The translations under genes and the position numbers were made by a program. This document shows, in pieces, positions 1 through 10,988 of a stretch of DNA of 64,000 nt. Source of the DNA: Branchinecta lynchi (taxonomy: Eukaryota; Arthropoda; Branchiopoda; Anostraca; Branchinectidae); contig JAKZAP010000004.1 in assembly GCA_023053575.1 (NCBI GenBank), forward strand, positions 17,929,624 to 17,993,623. The letters are read 5' to 3'. Below the pieces are notes generated by a model. The model saw only the letters and a list, made by a program, of their open reading frames with translations. It was not told the origin of the DNA and ran no database searches. Numbering within the stretch: the first letter of the stretch is position 1; the number at the start of each line of letters is the position of its first letter.

Positions 1-2598
1 CTTTCATCCCAATAAATCCATTTGTTTGATCCCTAGACGTGCTACACGATTTCCGGTACCCACTCTATCTCAACCTACCGTGGCCGAATCTGGTTCGGAA
101 TATAAAAAATCGACCACCTAAAGCATCTTCTTTTATACCATCTATCAAGTTTCACTCGAATCTGAGCATTTTTGGAAAGTTCCTGTACCCCCCCCCCCCT
201 CCCACCAACGTTGTCGGAGCCGGTTCGGGCCCAATCTCTTAATTCCCTGTTCCTGTCCATCAAGTTTTACTGAAATTATTCCTTTTCTAGCTTTTAGCTA
301 TTCGGATTAAACTTGATTGATTGATTGATTGATTGAAATTGGAGCTTAGCCTATCTGCAAGTTTCCAGTACCCCCCCCCCCCCCTACCTTGGCGGAATTC
401 GGCCCGGACGCCAAATAACAAATCTAGGCCGCATAAACTCGGCACTGTCGAATTTGCATCTCATTCGGTCCATCAGTTTGGTTTTTGTGCATGTCAAAAG
501 TCCCCCCACCCCCAATTCCCCTAATCGTGGTCGCATATGGTTCGAACGCATGTTTTACATGTCGAGGCCATCGATTCGTATCACCCATAAAGTTTCACTC
601 GAATCAGACCACTCGTTTGCAATTTATAGAAGTCAATTTCCATATTTCTCTTCTCGTGCTCCCCAAAAGATGCTCGGATCTAGGAACGGAAGTTTCCGGG
701 GGTATGTTGTGTCAGGTTCTTAAGTCAAGATAATTCGGGTCGCTAATATGCCTGCAAAGTTTCGTTTTCGTTTTACATCTGGAACTATTCTAACTCACGA
801 CTACCGGAATTCCAGGAAACCCCTTCAACTCCCCCCACAGAGCCCCGAAACCATCTGGCTCCTTCAATTTCATCTAGGCCTAATGCTTGTTCCATCCATT
901 AAGTTTCGTCCCAATCCCTCTGCTTTTAGAGTTTCTGGAGTTCCCCCCCCCCATCCCCACATGTATCGGACCCGACCCGACGTGACACTGAACGTTCGAG
1001 GCGATAGCTCACCAGACAAATTTCATTCAAATCCGATCACCCGTTCAAAAGTTATGCACGCCACTAGATTCCGGACTCCCCATCCACCCACTCCCCCCAC
1101 GATGGTCAGGTCGGGGAAACGGCTGTTCTCAAGTCAATATGTTCGGATCCCTGACATACCTGCCAAGTTTCATCGCCCTAGGACATCAGGAAGTATGCCG
1201 AACTCGCGGGATCGCTAGAAATCCGGACCCCGACCCCAACTCCTCCACAGTGCCCTGATCCGGTCCGGTTATGTCAATGACGTGTCTAGGACTTGTGCTT
1301 GTTTTTCCCACCAAGTTTCATCCCGATCCCTCCACTCTAAGCGTTTCTCAAAATTTCCGGTTCCCTCCTCCAACTCCCCCCAGTGTCATCGGATCCGGCC
1401 CGGATTTAAAGTGAGATGTCTGAGACACGAGGTCATCCTAAATATAAAATTTCATCAAGATCCGATCACCCGTTCAAAAGTTATACACGCCACTAGATTC
1501 CGGATTCCCCATCCATCCACTCCCCCCAGTATGGTCGGATTGGGGAAACGGCTGTTCTCAAGTGAACCTGTTCGGGTCCCTGACATACCTGCCAAGTTTC
1601 ATCGCCCTAGGACATCAGGAAGTATGCCGAATTCGCGGGATCGCTAGAAATCCGGACCCCCCCCCCCCAACTCCCCCAGAGTGCCTGGATCTGGTCCGCT
1701 TATATCAATGACGTATCTAGGACTTGTGCTTGTTCTTCCCACCAAGTTTCATCCCGATCCCTCCACTCTAAGCGTTTCTCAAGATTTCCGGTTCCCTCCT
1801 CCAACTCCCCCCAGTGTCATCGAGTCCGGTCCGGATTTATAGTGGGACGTCTGAGACACGAGGTCATCCTAAATATAAAATTTCATCAAGATCCGATGAC
1901 TTGTTCGCAAGATAAAAAATACCTCAAATTTTGGCTTCCCCCTCCCTCCACTCCCCCCCCAGATGGTCGAATCGGGGAATTGACGATTTCCTATTTAATC
2001 TGGTCGGGTCCCAGAGATGCCTGTCAATTTCCATCGTCCCAGCACATCAGGAAGCACGGAACTCGCGGGATCACTACAAATTCGGACTTCTCCCCCCCCC
2101 AGCTCCCCCAAAGTGAGCGGATCCGTTCCGGTTATATCAGCCATGTATCTAGGACTTGTGCTTGTACTTTCCACCAAGTTTCATCCGGATCCCTCCACTC
2201 TAAGTGTTTTTCAAGATTTCCGGTTTCCCCCTCCAACTCCCCCCAATGTCATCGGATCCGGTTTGGATTTAAAATGGAGGGTCTGAGACACGAGTTCCTT
2301 CCATATATCAAGTTTCATTAAGATCCGATAACCCGTTCGTAAGCTAAAAATATTTCATTTTTCCTCATTTTTCCGGATTCCCCCTCCCTCCACTCCCCTC
2401 CAGATGGTCGGATCGGGGAAGCGAGTATTTCTAATTTAATCTGGTCCAGTTCCTGATATGCCTGCCAAGTTTCATCGTCCTAGCTTATCTGGAAGTGCCC
2501 GAACTAGCAAAACCGGGACCGACAGACCGACAGACCGACTGACGGACAGAAATAACAATCGCTATATGGCACTTGAGTAAGCTCAAGTGCCATAAAAA
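1..2598 (+). mobile_element. Family A element, copy a (5' end lies outside the window)
   Basis: Pyrimidine-rich repeat of about 100-bp subunits, each carrying an AAGTTTCATC-type motif and C-runs; sets of three subunits form units of roughly 310 bp. It ends in a hairpin at about 2563-2593 (TATGGCACTTGAG, short loop, CTCAAGTGCCATA) followed by AAAA. Just before the hairpin is a short array of GACAGACCGACAGACCG. Read on the other strand, the whole stretch matches 27336-30153, so the window opens inside a copy whose intact partner is 27 kb away. Short open frames up to 159 codons are translations of the repeats and show no known domain. The 14-base C-run at 371-384 corresponds to a 23-base G-run in the partner. 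Confidence 0.8.
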
Positions 2599-2599
2599 C

Positions 2600-3130
2600 C
2601 TTTCCGCCGCCACCTTTCATGCCCCTCAAATCTGATCTGATCCAGACCAAGTTTCAATGGAATCGGACCACTTCCGACTCGTCCGGATCTTAAACCAACG
2701 GCCATCGTGCGGTTCAGTTTTCATCCAAATCCGACGATCACTTTAGATGTCCTACCACATAATATTGTACTTACAGCCTCAGGACCATATACAAACAACA
2801 AAACAAAAAACTTTATAATAACTTCTAATATCGCACTTCATAACTAAGTACTCGCCTGGTCAACTTTTACTTTAATACTTTCCAACACAAATCTACATAA
2901 TGCACTAATTGCTCCTGGAGATGTGCTCTTAAATATATCTATGCCATGTGCTTTTTGATGTGTGAAAAATAAATTATTACTAATTATTATTATTATTAAT
3001 TATACCAGGAAACAGTATCTCCCTTACCCCCCAGCAATATTCCCTTACAAAGGAGAGTTCGCGACACAGTGCAACCATATGGGCTAGGTCGTCATCGCCT
3101 TCGCCAGGGGCTGTTCGTACTGGGGGAAAC
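2600..3130. other. AT-rich spacer with a family A fragment
   Basis: No gene seen. 2630-2750 resembles part of family A (a TTTTCATCCAAATCCGACGATCA segment is shared with 4480-4510). 2975-3000 is a short ATT microsatellite. The rest is AT-rich and unassigned. Confidence 0.4.
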
Positions 3131-3420
3131 ACTACATTTTATTAGAGCTATATTTCGGACCTTCTTGGCAAGGGTCCTCTTCAGGCTCAAGCTGGAAAAT
3201 GAACTTGTGAAAAACAATTAAAGATTCTTCCTAAAATATCCGATTCTGTGACTTTCTTCTTTGAAAACTGGTTGGAGTTAAAGCTGGTCCTGTGATTTCA
3301 TTCTGGACATGGCTGCTGTTTTTGCTGTTTGGATGAGTCGTCGAAAGGGTAGAGATTCTTCTGTATTTTAATATAGCTCTAATAAAATGTAGCTGACTTA
3401 TCCGTTTTGCACCGTCAAAC
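3131..3420. mobile_element. Family L inverted-arm element, copy 1
   Basis: The left arm (minus orientation, 3131-3215) carries the family core: ACATTTTATTAGAGCTATAT, then TTCGG, a hairpin built from CCTTCTTGGCAAGGGTCC, then CTTCAGGCTCAAGCTGG. The right arm (plus orientation, 3368-3420) repeats only the outer part, ATATAGCTCTAATAAAATGT and AGCTGACTTATCCGTTTTGC. The two arms face each other around a unique middle, as in the copies at 17831-18150 and 58835-59078. No coding capacity. Confidence 0.7.
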
Positions 3421-4408
3421 CTAGAGGGGGGACCGGAAATCTTTTGAAAAGCTTAGGGTCGAGGGATCGGGATGGAACTTGAAGGGAAGAACGAGCATTA
3501 ACCGTAGATAATTAATTGACAAAATAGGTCCGGATCGTGTCGCAGTGGAGGGTGTCGGAAGGGGTTTCCTGGATTTCCGCGGTGATCACGAGTTAGGGTA
3601 CTTCCAGATGTACTAGGACCATGAAATTTGGCAGACATATTAGGTACTCTCCCAGGTCGGCTTGAAAATAGTTCCTTCCCCTGATGCGGTGATGTTGGCG
3701 GGAGTGGAGGGATGGGGAATCCAGCATCTAGTGACATGCATAACTTTAGAACGGGTGATCGGACGTGAATGAAACTTGACAAGTGTCAAGAACAAGTGTC
3801 TCAGATCATCAATCTCAAGTCCGGAACGAGTCCAATTAAGAGGGGGGGGAGCTGGAGGGGGGGGGGTGCAAGAAATCTCATGAAACGCTTAGAGTCGAGA
3901 AATCGGGATGGGACTTGGAGGAAAGAACAAGCATAAGCCGTAGAGACAATACTGACAAAACAGGATCGGATCTTGTCACAGCTCGGGGAGTTTGACAGGG
4001 TTTACCACAATTCTGGTCATCACGAGCTTGGGTACTTCCGAATGTGCTACGACCATGAAACTTGGCAGGATCTTGTCACAGCTGGGGGAGTTTGAGAGGG
4101 TTTTCCACAATTCTGGTCATCACGAGCTTGGGTACTTCCGAATGTGCTGCGACCATGAAACTTGGCAGGCTGTGCTATGACCATGAAACTTGGCAGGCAT
4201 GCTAGGAATAGTCCCTCCCCCGATCCGATCATCGTTGTGGGAGAAACAGTTATCAGTGAGTGGAATAACTATTTCAGGTTTAGTAGTTCAAGCGATTTTC
4301 TGATGAAATGAGTTTCGGGAGAGAGAAGCAGCCTTGACAACTACAAACTGTATCTGACAAACATGCTAAATGTTCTTACAAGTGCCATATGAGCTTTCAG
4401 CTCTTGTT
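3421..4408 (-). mobile_element. Family A element, copy b
   Basis: Minus-oriented copy (GATGAAACTTGG subunits). Its 5' end at 4408 has the family start AACAAGAGCTGAAAGCTC followed by ATATGGCACTTG. The 3' end is lost where it meets family L at 3420, so the terminal hairpin is missing. Confidence 0.7.
3965..4200. repeat. 100-bp tandem duplication inside family A copy b
   Basis: The segment starting GATCTTGTCACAGCT recurs exactly 100 bp later (around 3968 and 4068) with only a few differences, followed by a short third partial copy ending at about 4200. Confidence 0.75.
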
Positions 4409-4469
4409 ACCTTATCAAACTTCCTTTTCCCCTGTACTGGCAGACAGTTCGCTTGCAGCTGGATCCAGA

Positions 4470-4765
4470 GCGTGAGCTAAGTTTTCATCCAAATCCGACG
4501 ATCAGTTTGCACCCTGCCTATGATAGAAAATTTCCGTGTCCCCCTTTTTCGGCCATGTTTACAGAATATTTATTTTTCCACTCGAATCGGATCACCCGTT
4601 CGCAAGCGGTCACAACATCCCAGATTCCAGCTCCATTCGCCACCACAAGGAACCGGGTCAGGGAAAAGAAAGTTTCTTTTCGCATTGGGTTCGGTTCCCT
4701 GTACGCATGCCAAGTTTCATCGTCCTAGCGACGAGGAAGTGCCCTAATTAGAAACATCGCCGTAA
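4470..4765 (+). mobile_element. Family A fragment, copy c
   Basis: Plus-oriented family A sequence (TTTTCATCCAAATCCGACGATC, then CAAGTTTCATCGTCCTAGC near 4710) without either terminal hairpin. It lies head to head with copy b. Confidence 0.55.
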
Positions 4766-5617
4766 AAACTGTTCATCACTTCCAATAACTTGACTTACCA
4801 ACTCCATAGATGTTGCAGAACTGTGACAACAAATGAGATCCACTGCAGACATCCTAGAAAAAGACAGATGCAAGAGTGAGCAATTTAACGAACGGATGAG
4901 CTTGTTCGCCGTAAAATTTTAAAGCTTTTATAAGTTGTGTTTTTATCGCATGTGTAAGTTCCCCTGCGACTTCGCCGTTGCACCTAACTTCCGTTTTAAC
5001 AGAAAGTTCGCCAATCAACTTCGCCGTTCTCTTGCAGGTAAAAACGGATAAAGCATCTGGCAAATTATTTTCTACTCTCCATTAAACCAGCTAAATAACT
5101 AAGTTGAAAATGACATTCTTTTAGTCAGTAACATACAAGTTTAAAGCGTCCATTTTGAATTCCACTGCTTCCTGACCGACGATTGAAAATTAAGTGTCTT
5201 TTCTGTGTGTTGATGTTTTTTTGGTTTTTTCTTTATTCTTTATTTACTCCGCCTTTCCAAAATGGCGGGTTATAAGTAAATTACTTACTTACTAACTTAA
5301 TAACCCTTTACAGGACTTTTAAATTGATTGGGTTAATTAGCGCAGGACACACTTAGACCACCAACTGCGTATGGGAGACAGGTAGCTATTTCCCTCGCAG
5401 GTGTTGTGGAACGGAGACCTCACACGGTCTCCAGTGAAGGAATGCAAAGAACCCCCCACACAGAAAGACTTTAGAGCCCTTAACGTCACCAGAATGACCT
5501 ATGACCTATAGAAGAAATCGTGGTGATATGATCGTTGTGCAGACAAATCTGAGCAACAACGTCCCACCCAGCATACTTGTGTTGTGCCAGACACGGGAAG
5601 AAACCCCAGGGGTCACT
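4766..5617. other. Spacer with a LINE-3'-end-like hairpin
   Basis: No gene recognised. On the minus strand 5240-5285 reads AACCCGCCATTTTGGAAAGG then CGGAGTAAATAAAG. This CCGCC/GGCGG hairpin followed by TAAA repeats looks like a LINE 3' terminus, and a related hairpin occurs at 30246-30266. The rest holds nothing I can name. Confidence 0.35.
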
Positions 5618-6343
5618 AAACAAGAGCTGCAAGCTCATATGGCACTTGCAAGGCTGGGTCAGATGGAAGTGATGGTCAAAAGTATTTTTTTCACTTTTCG
5701 GTTAAGTACGTGCCAAACTTGCAAGGCTGGTTCAGAGGATTGAAGTGATGGTCAAAATTTTGTTTCACTCTTCGGTTAAGATGCGCACTTTAAGGGTGTT
5801 AAAATTAATTTCTAAGCAAAACCCTATAGGCAAAAAGGATCATGTACTCATGCGATCGTGAGAAGTAAATTTTGCTTAAAAGTAGTTTTTGTATTTTGCA
5901 CTTAAGATGAGTTCTTTAAGAGTACCTCAATGAAACTTGATATCTCGAAAGACCTCGTGTCTCAGATGTCTCTTTTCAAGTCCGGACCGGATCCGATGAA
6001 TCTGGGGGGTAGTCGGAAGGGGGAACCGGAAATAGTGTGAAACTCTCAGAGTGGAGCGATCGGGATGAAACTTGGTCCGGACTAGAAAAGAGACATCTGA
6101 GACACGAGTCTTTCCAGATAGAGACTGAGAATACGATCACCAATTCGGAAGTTATGTATTTCCTTATATTCCAGATTCCGCCACTTCCCCCTTCCCCCAC
6201 GATGATCAGATCTGGCAAGTGACCATTACAAAGTTAGTTTGGTCGGGTCCCTAATATGCCTGCCAAGTTTCATCGCCCTAGCACTTCTGGACCCTAACTC
6301 GAGAAGAGTGGACTAACCGGACGGAAGGCAAGTGCCATAAAAA
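5618..6343 (+). mobile_element. Family A element, copy d (short, both ends present)
   Basis: Starts with AACAAGAGCTGCAAGCTC then ATATGGCACTTGCAAGGCTG, and ends with GGAAGGCAAGTGCCATAAAAA at about 6343. The first half is the non-pyrimidine leader (TTAAGATGCGCACTTTAAGG) that copies at 24.6 kb and 32.5 kb share. The middle contains subunits in both orientations (about 5935-6110), so it was rearranged internally. About 725 bp, against 3 kb for the longest copy. Confidence 0.7.
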
Positions 6344-7336
6344 GCTGATGAAGAGGCCAGTACTTAAGCGGCAAGCTCAGACCTTCTTCACAAGCAGTTC
6401 AATCAGCCTGTGGAACTCGCTAACAGACTCCACTGTTACCTGCCAAGCAAACAACAAATAGTTTCAAAAAATAATTAGACAAGGAACTGGACCGTGGAAA
6501 TTTGACTGGGCAGCACCCATAAGGGCGTATGTTAGGAGAAATCCTACTCGCCTGTAACTGCATTTGCAGGTAAAACGCAAGACAAAAAAAGAGGAAGGAA
6601 CCGAGATCAGGAGCGACTGTCAAAAAAGCAACTATAGTTGTGACATTGACGAATAAATAGTGAGAACGAATGTCTTCCGTAATTCTGTTACCACTGATGT
6701 GGGCTGGATAAAGGTGGGAGAAGCTTCAATAGCTCGGGTCGGAAAGGATACCGGTACAAATGCCTTTTTTCACGGTTCATGGGGTAGATTTCGTCCTAGG
6801 TGCTGTGCAACATCATCTCAAACTCACGCTGTTCCAGTTCTCCATGTCCACGATTGGGATTAGGAATACGTGATGGATTGGTAAACTTAACCAAAACATT
6901 CTTACCAGAGTCAGAAGACAGGAGAGGAATATCGTGAAGTTTCGGATATCCATTATGTAGCTACAAGCCTATGCTTGTCAGGTGTTTCGGGGTCAGTGAG
7001 CAAACGATAACTGAAATGGTTATATAAGAGGCACAAAGTATCGTTGCGCTGTCATACTGAGTAACGGTTAGGGCAGTTTGTGCAGAGTGCGCTCGAACAG
7101 AATAATTTCATCGTCGTAAACAATCTCGCAAATCAAATGACATCGTAAACAACCCCTTCACACTGGGTACAACTTGGTTAGAGAACGGTATCTCAACACA
7201 AGAACAAGTAGGAAGCTGTAAAGCAAGCGGGATAGGTGTGGGAAGGAACGATACTGAAGTCTCGACTGAAGTGTCTCCCGGATTTCAGCATTAATTTTCA
7301 ACGCTAAGTTCCTCCTAAAATTTCGATACAAGATTT
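6344..7336. other. Unassigned spacer
   Basis: I see no conserved gene, RNA gene or repeat family here. Open frames are short and lack recognisable motifs. Confidence 0.3.
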
Positions 7337-8318
7337 AACAAGATCAAAGGTTTCGATGGGATCCCAAAAATTTAATATATGCTCAAGACAAATGGGTCTT
7401 GTAGATATCCGGTCTTCGCCAGACTCCCTAAAAATTTTACTATTAAGATTTAGAAACAGAAGAAGGCCAATGGCTAATTTGAGAACACCAAGCTCAGATA
7501 TTGATTCAGCATGAGTATATTTGACGAAATCGATCTAATCTTCCTGCCTTACTTCTGCCAAATCCCCGGTTTCGACTGGATTGAGAGCGAACTACTTGTC
7601 TTGCAAAAACTAAAGCTCAAAAACGATTTTAGCGTATCTCCTTACCCCTATATCCAACATCTAATCAATTTCCGATAAAACTTTAACTTTTTAACCAATT
7701 TTCCGGTTTCAGCCGGATTCCGGATGAACTATATTTCCGGGTAGAAAATGATTGTCAAAGGGGATTCAGCATGTCTTCTTACCCCGAAAGCAGACATCTG
7801 ATCAACTTCAGGTAAAACTTTTGCTTTTAAAATTTTTCCGGTTTCGGCCGGATTCGGCGCGAATTACTTGTCCGACCAGCAAATGATTTTCATATAATTT
7901 TTCAGCATGTCTTCTTACTGCAAAATCGAACACCTAATCAACTTTAAATACAAAATTTTTAAAACTAATAAAAAGTTCCGGGCGAACTACTTGTCCGGCG
8001 AGAAAATGGTTTTCATATTCGTATTCAGCATGTCTTATTGCATCTAAATTGACCATCTCATTATCTGTTTCAAACAAAAATGTTCACTAGTTTATTTGAC
8101 CCCCCCCCCCCCCCTCCCAACCCTAAATGTTGAGCTAAAGAGCCCATCTACGAACTCGACCTTTCCCTTGACCTAAAGAGCCCTCACACCCAGTTTCATG
8201 AAAATATCTCATTCTCTTCGAGAGTTATCGTGCTGACAGACAGACCGACGGACAGACGGACAACTTTTACGAAGTCATCTTTATCACTCCACTTACGTTT
8301 TGGAATCCCAAAAAACAA
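7337..8318 (+). mobile_element. Family B element, copy 1
   Basis: Begins AACAAGATCAAAGGTTTCGA then TGGGATCCCAAAAA, and ends CTTACGTTTTGGAATCCCAAAAAA. Between them are degenerate monomers of about 135 bp, each with CCGG(T)TT..GCCGGATTCCGG, a GAACTACTTGTCCGGCGAGAAAATG-like block and a CAGCATGTCTTCTTAC block. The 3' part has a (GACAGACCGACGGACAGACGG) array. No reading frame is kept across monomers, so it is not coding. Confidence 0.75.
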
Positions 8319-8750
8319 TCTTAAGAAATGATCTGGGCGGGAAATCTGAGATGGGGAAAGGTACTGAAAATTCCAGCATTAACTTACCGACCTTTATAGA
8401 CAATGGGATGAAAAAATATCATTAAAAAACACAAAATTAATCATGGTCAGTGCGAATCCATATATTGTACGTCCGATAGTAAAAGGATATTTCTGGGGAG
8501 AGGACTAGCCTGCGGTGACAGCAGGGTGATCTTCTGTTTTTCAGCATCAACGGCTATCCTGGAACAAAATTTTGACGTTTACTAACGGCCCAGTGGAGAC
8601 CCAATGATGTTACGGTGCTTCGACTCTTAACGCGTCTGGACTGTTCGCCATCGTACTCGCTGACTACCTTACGTAATACATCTTAACTGTCGGTCTTTTA
8701 ACTTTTGGATTCAATCTGAAGCCCCTTATCACGTCAAGATGACAATAGTG

Positions 8751-9232
8751 TAATACGGTATAAAGAAAGACGTAACTTTGGCCTTTCGTCTTGTGCTTGT
8801 ATTCGGTAGCGTGGGGGAGGCTCGACTTAAGACTAGCTTAAGATCGACTGACTGTCTGACTTCGGACTGACTTCCGACTTGGGAGTGACTTAACTAATAC
8901 ACGGACAAGGGTCTTTATATACCTGAATGGTGCCGTAAATACTGGCGCTTGGTGAGCCCAATGCCATAACGCAGTGCCATAGAAATAAGAAATCTTAAGC
9001 TCGATCAGTCGATCTTAAGCTAGTCTTAAGTACACTGAACAGTCTTACAGTGGAATAACAAGTGTATGCAGTCCATGTATTAAGCAAGTCGAACTTTTAA
9101 TCGCACTCTAGTTCGTTTTATTCTATAACGCCCTAGGAGATAGACCCCACGAGCCTCCCCCACGCTACCAAATACATTACAGGACCGAGGTCCAAAGGTA
9201 TACTTTCTTTATACAGTATTACGATAGCATCT
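8751..9232. mobile_element. Inverted-repeat DNA element of about 480 bp
   Basis: The left end, TAATACGGTATAAAGAAAG at about 8751 continuing to GGTAGCGTGGGGGAGGCTCG, is matched in inverse by 9150-9232 (CGAGCCTCCCCCACGCTACC ... CTTTATACAGTATTA). Inverted ends are about 75 bp and imperfect. No transposase. I could not settle a target duplication. Confidence 0.6.
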
Positions 9233-9497
9233 TAATATTATGAAGAAAATAACATTAGAGACTGACATACAAAAGCGGTCGAGCAATATCCACCACTATG
9301 TCTGAAGAAAGACAATATGGAATGAAATAAACTGAGAGAAACAACAAAATAAACATAACAATCCTACCATGAAAAGCGGATGACCTTTGATATAATACTA
9401 TAACTTTTCTCGAACAGGTGTGCAATGTATATCATCCTATGACCCACGGTCAGTTATCTTACGATAACCTTCACACAGAAAGTTAGCGGTAAATATG

Positions 9498-9558
9498 AGA
9501 GGACGACATAAGTCACATCAGCTTACCAGAGAGGATGATATGAAGTCATATCAGTTGT
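9498..9558. repeat. Direct-repeat motif flanking the LINE (left)
   Basis: Two imperfect copies in tandem: GAGAGGACGACATAAGTCAC at 9498 and GAGAGGATGATATGAAGTCA at 9533. The same motif, GAAAGGACGATATGAAGTCA, recurs at 14817-14842 just past the LINE 3' end. About 24 of 26 bases agree between 9533 and 14817. This could be a target-site duplication on a target that already carried the motif twice. Confidence 0.55.
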
Positions 9559-9561
9559 GCA

Positions 9562-9957
9562 AATTATTGGTTTGGGGCCTAAATGATGTTCCTTTGAATG
9601 AGGCGGCATCCAGGGTTTCCGATGTGTTTGTCGGTGGTCTGTCACTTAGTGGTGAGATTTTACCACCTTTCACTGTAGTGCACTGTTCTAAGAAATTTGT
9701 TAAAATCAAGGTGGAAAATGTTCAGGCTCGTTTCGCGATTTTAAGTAACGCGAAAAAACTAAAAGGAAAAGAGTTCGGTGTCTACAAGTCTGTTGCGTAA
9801 GGAATTACTTGGTATACGTAAGCGTTTGGTAGATGAAGGTGTTGAATCCTGGGTCTCCCCTAGCTTACCACCCAGTATCTCTGTTAAAAAAGACAATCGA
9901 GTTATTAAAGTGCCTTGGTATAATGCTAAGAGTTTGTTGGATTCATGAATTTTGTTT
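9562..9957 (+). pseudogene. LINE ORF1-like fragment (RRM-type)
   Basis: The frame from about 9562 reads ..LNDVPLNEAASRVSDVF.. and ..FVKIKVENVQARFAILSNAKKLKG.., then shifts by one base near 9793 and continues as ..LRKELLGIRKRLVDEGVESW.. to a stop at about 9957. The pattern (FV-I-V followed by RFAILSNAKKL and an arginine-rich helix) is that of RNA-binding ORF1 or gag-like proteins of LINEs. The start codon at 9495 lies in the flanking repeat, so the true 5' end of this ORF is probably truncated. Non-functional because of the frameshift. Assignment is by pattern recognition only. Confidence 0.5.
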
Positions 9958-10199
9958 TTTAGATTCGATTGTGAGCATTTTCCTTGATATTGAAAAATTG
10001 TCATATTGTCGTGTGTTGAAATTAGTAGACGTTGTATTGGGTGATTTCATACATGGGATCGCTACAGGCTAATCACTTGCGGCCTGATCTTTTTGTAATT
10101 CAGTTTTTTTTCCGAAATGGAAAATTTCTTTGTTTTGTTCCTTGTTTTTTTCTTCTTTTCTCGTGTCCTTTTCTGTTCTTTTTTTTTGCGATGAGGCCC

Positions 10200-10394
10200 C
10201 AGGCCGTATTCAGGGGGGGTAGGGGTTGACCCCCCCCCCCCCCCCCCCCCCCCGAAACACACAAAATAAATGATTTGTATAGGCTTTTCCCTCTGATCTA
10301 TGTGTTTTTTGTACTTTTTTGTCCGACCAACAGGCAACCCCCCCCCCCCCGAAAGGCAAAACCCCCCCGAAATAAATTCCTGGATACGGGTCTG
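10200..10394. mobile_element. Family K hAT-like MITE, copy 1
   Basis: Inverted ends CAGGCCGTATTCAGGGGGGG and CCTGGATACGGGTCTG. The interior carries a 24-base C-run (10230-10253) and matches 51423-51590 in the opposite orientation. Flanks share TGAGGCC imperfectly, so the target duplication is less clear than in copy 2. Confidence 0.65.
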
Positions 10395-10628
10395 AATTGA
10401 GGCCATATACCACTATGTTAAAATTTAGTGATTATGATTAATGGTAATCGTGACCCCCAGGCAACAGCCGTTTAAAAAATTTGGAAGCTTCAAATGTGGA
10501 TTTTGGAAGTATGTTTACAGAGCAACTCCATCGGAATTATGATATTGGCATTGCTGGTCAATACGTTTCTTCTAATTTGAAGTAACTATTTAAAGATGAT
10601 ATTAATTCCGAGTATACTGGTGGTGATT

Positions 10629-10965
10629 CAGAAGACCTCAAAGTTTTCAACCTGAATTACCAAGGGTTGAATTCGTCTTTCAATTTTATAAATTAGATAT
10701 GTGAGCTTTCCATTTTTCAGGTTATTGGTCCCAGGGAGACATGGCTTAATGCGCGGAACTCTGCTCTCCTACATATTCCAGAGTACACGTCTTATCATAA
10801 TAAGAATCGTCAGCTTAGACAAGATGGAGGAATCGGAGCTTATTCTCAAACTGGTTACACCTCGAGCGCCCGTGTCTGTGAGATTGGAAAAACGATATTT
10901 CACTTGTGATAAGATTGGACCTGATTTTCGATTATGAACTTGTTTGTGGATTGGTCATGACGCGC
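10629..10965 (+). pseudogene. Fragment of a LINE AP-endonuclease domain
   Basis: Translation gives ..VFNLNYQGLNSSFNFIN.. then ..VIGPRETWLNARNSALLHIP.. and ..RQLRQDGGIGAYS... These match the start of an APE-type endonuclease: the N-x-x-G/S-L motif, the E-T-W-L catalytic glutamate region and the G-G-I-G-A-Y strand. Stop codons interrupt it near 10690 and 10908, and the rest of the domain is absent. A second, independent endonuclease begins at 11515, so this is the remnant of another element. Confidence 0.6.
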
Positions 10966-10988
10966 AGATAAGTAATTGATCGAGTAGA

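Noticed and set aside
10062..10406. Glycine-rich open frame of 114 codons
   Set aside because: It is the G/C-run interior of a family K MITE read as protein.
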